Origin: Vibrio tasmaniensis 1F-187
Lineage (GTDB): Bacteria; Pseudomonadota; Gammaproteobacteria; Enterobacterales; Vibrionaceae
NCBI RefSeq assembly: GCF_000272405.2
Contig: NZ_AJZM02000124.1
Location: forward strand, 1 to 14,664
Direction of reading: 5' to 3'
Length of the DNA: 14,664 nucleotides
Shown piece by piece: positions 14,642 through 14,664 of the stretch (position 1 is the first letter of the stretch; each line of letters opens with the position of its first letter). Both the position numbers and the translations under genes were made by a program. The notes under the pieces are model-generated. The model was not told the DNA's origin, ran no database searches, and worked only from the letters and a program-made list of their open reading frames with translations.

Positions 14642-14664
14642 GCGTGCATCGTATAATGGCTATT
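14642..14664 (+). tRNA. second tRNA-Gly, truncated by the window end
   Basis: The first 23 nt repeat the preceding tRNA exactly except for one base in the acceptor stem (GCGTGCA instead of GCGTACA). The start is 113 bp after that of the first copy, and a short leader (TTAAGAC...GTGTGCG) is also repeated, so this is a tandem tRNA unit that continues beyond the window. Confidence 0.85.

Overview
The window looks like chromosomal DNA of a Vibrio or close relative (Vibrionaceae). This rests on moderate-to-low GC, CTA/CGT/GGT-rich codon use in the best expressed gene, a perfect Fur box, an E. coli-like yjdM, a tandem tRNA-Gly cluster and the general gene content. The species call is inference. I see no phage, transposase, integrase or CRISPR signature, and most of the window reads as ordinary core or near-core chromosome.

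Layout, left to right. (1) 1-261: AT-rich flank with a three-copy 15-bp tandem repeat inside a possible small ORF that runs antisense into the next gene. (2) 262-2614: an AraC-family regulator divergent from a YqhD-type NADPH-dependent alcohol/aldehyde dehydrogenase, the same arrangement as yqhC-yqhD, closed by a terminator. (3) 2714-6139: a polar amino acid-type ABC importer in the order ATPase, permease, binding protein, permease. A 15-bp perfect hairpin without a T-tract sits after the binding-protein gene. (4) 6332-7276: an ADP-ribosylglycohydrolase-fold protein whose metal-ligand motifs deviate from the canonical ones, then a strong shared terminator. (5) 7449-10585: a TonB-dependent outer-membrane receptor divergent from a second AraC-family regulator. 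The two share an intergenic region with a perfect 7-1-7 Fur box nested inside an 8-bp inverted repeat, so this is an iron-regulated uptake module. (6) 10632-12661, minus strand: three GNAT acetyltransferases (one YiaC-like) and YjdM, with a possible LysR-type gene remnant between the third GNAT and yjdM. (7) 12841-14004, minus strand: a ThrE-type threonine/serine exporter family membrane protein with a clear terminator. (8) 14005-14664: a long leader region with a possible 47-aa ORF, then one complete tRNA-Gly(TCC) and the start of a second copy in tandem.

How the genes work together. The first AraC protein probably senses aldehyde or electrophile stress and activates the reductase. The ABC importer has one ATPase, two different permeases and one periplasmic binding protein. 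The TonB receptor imports an iron chelate, probably repressed by Fur and tuned by the adjacent AraC regulator. The GNAT group need not be a single functional unit. No clear novel multi-gene system is visible. The most unusual items are the nested Fur-box palindrome, the atypical ADP-ribosylglycohydrolase, the atypical ligand site of the binding protein, and the intra-operon hairpin.
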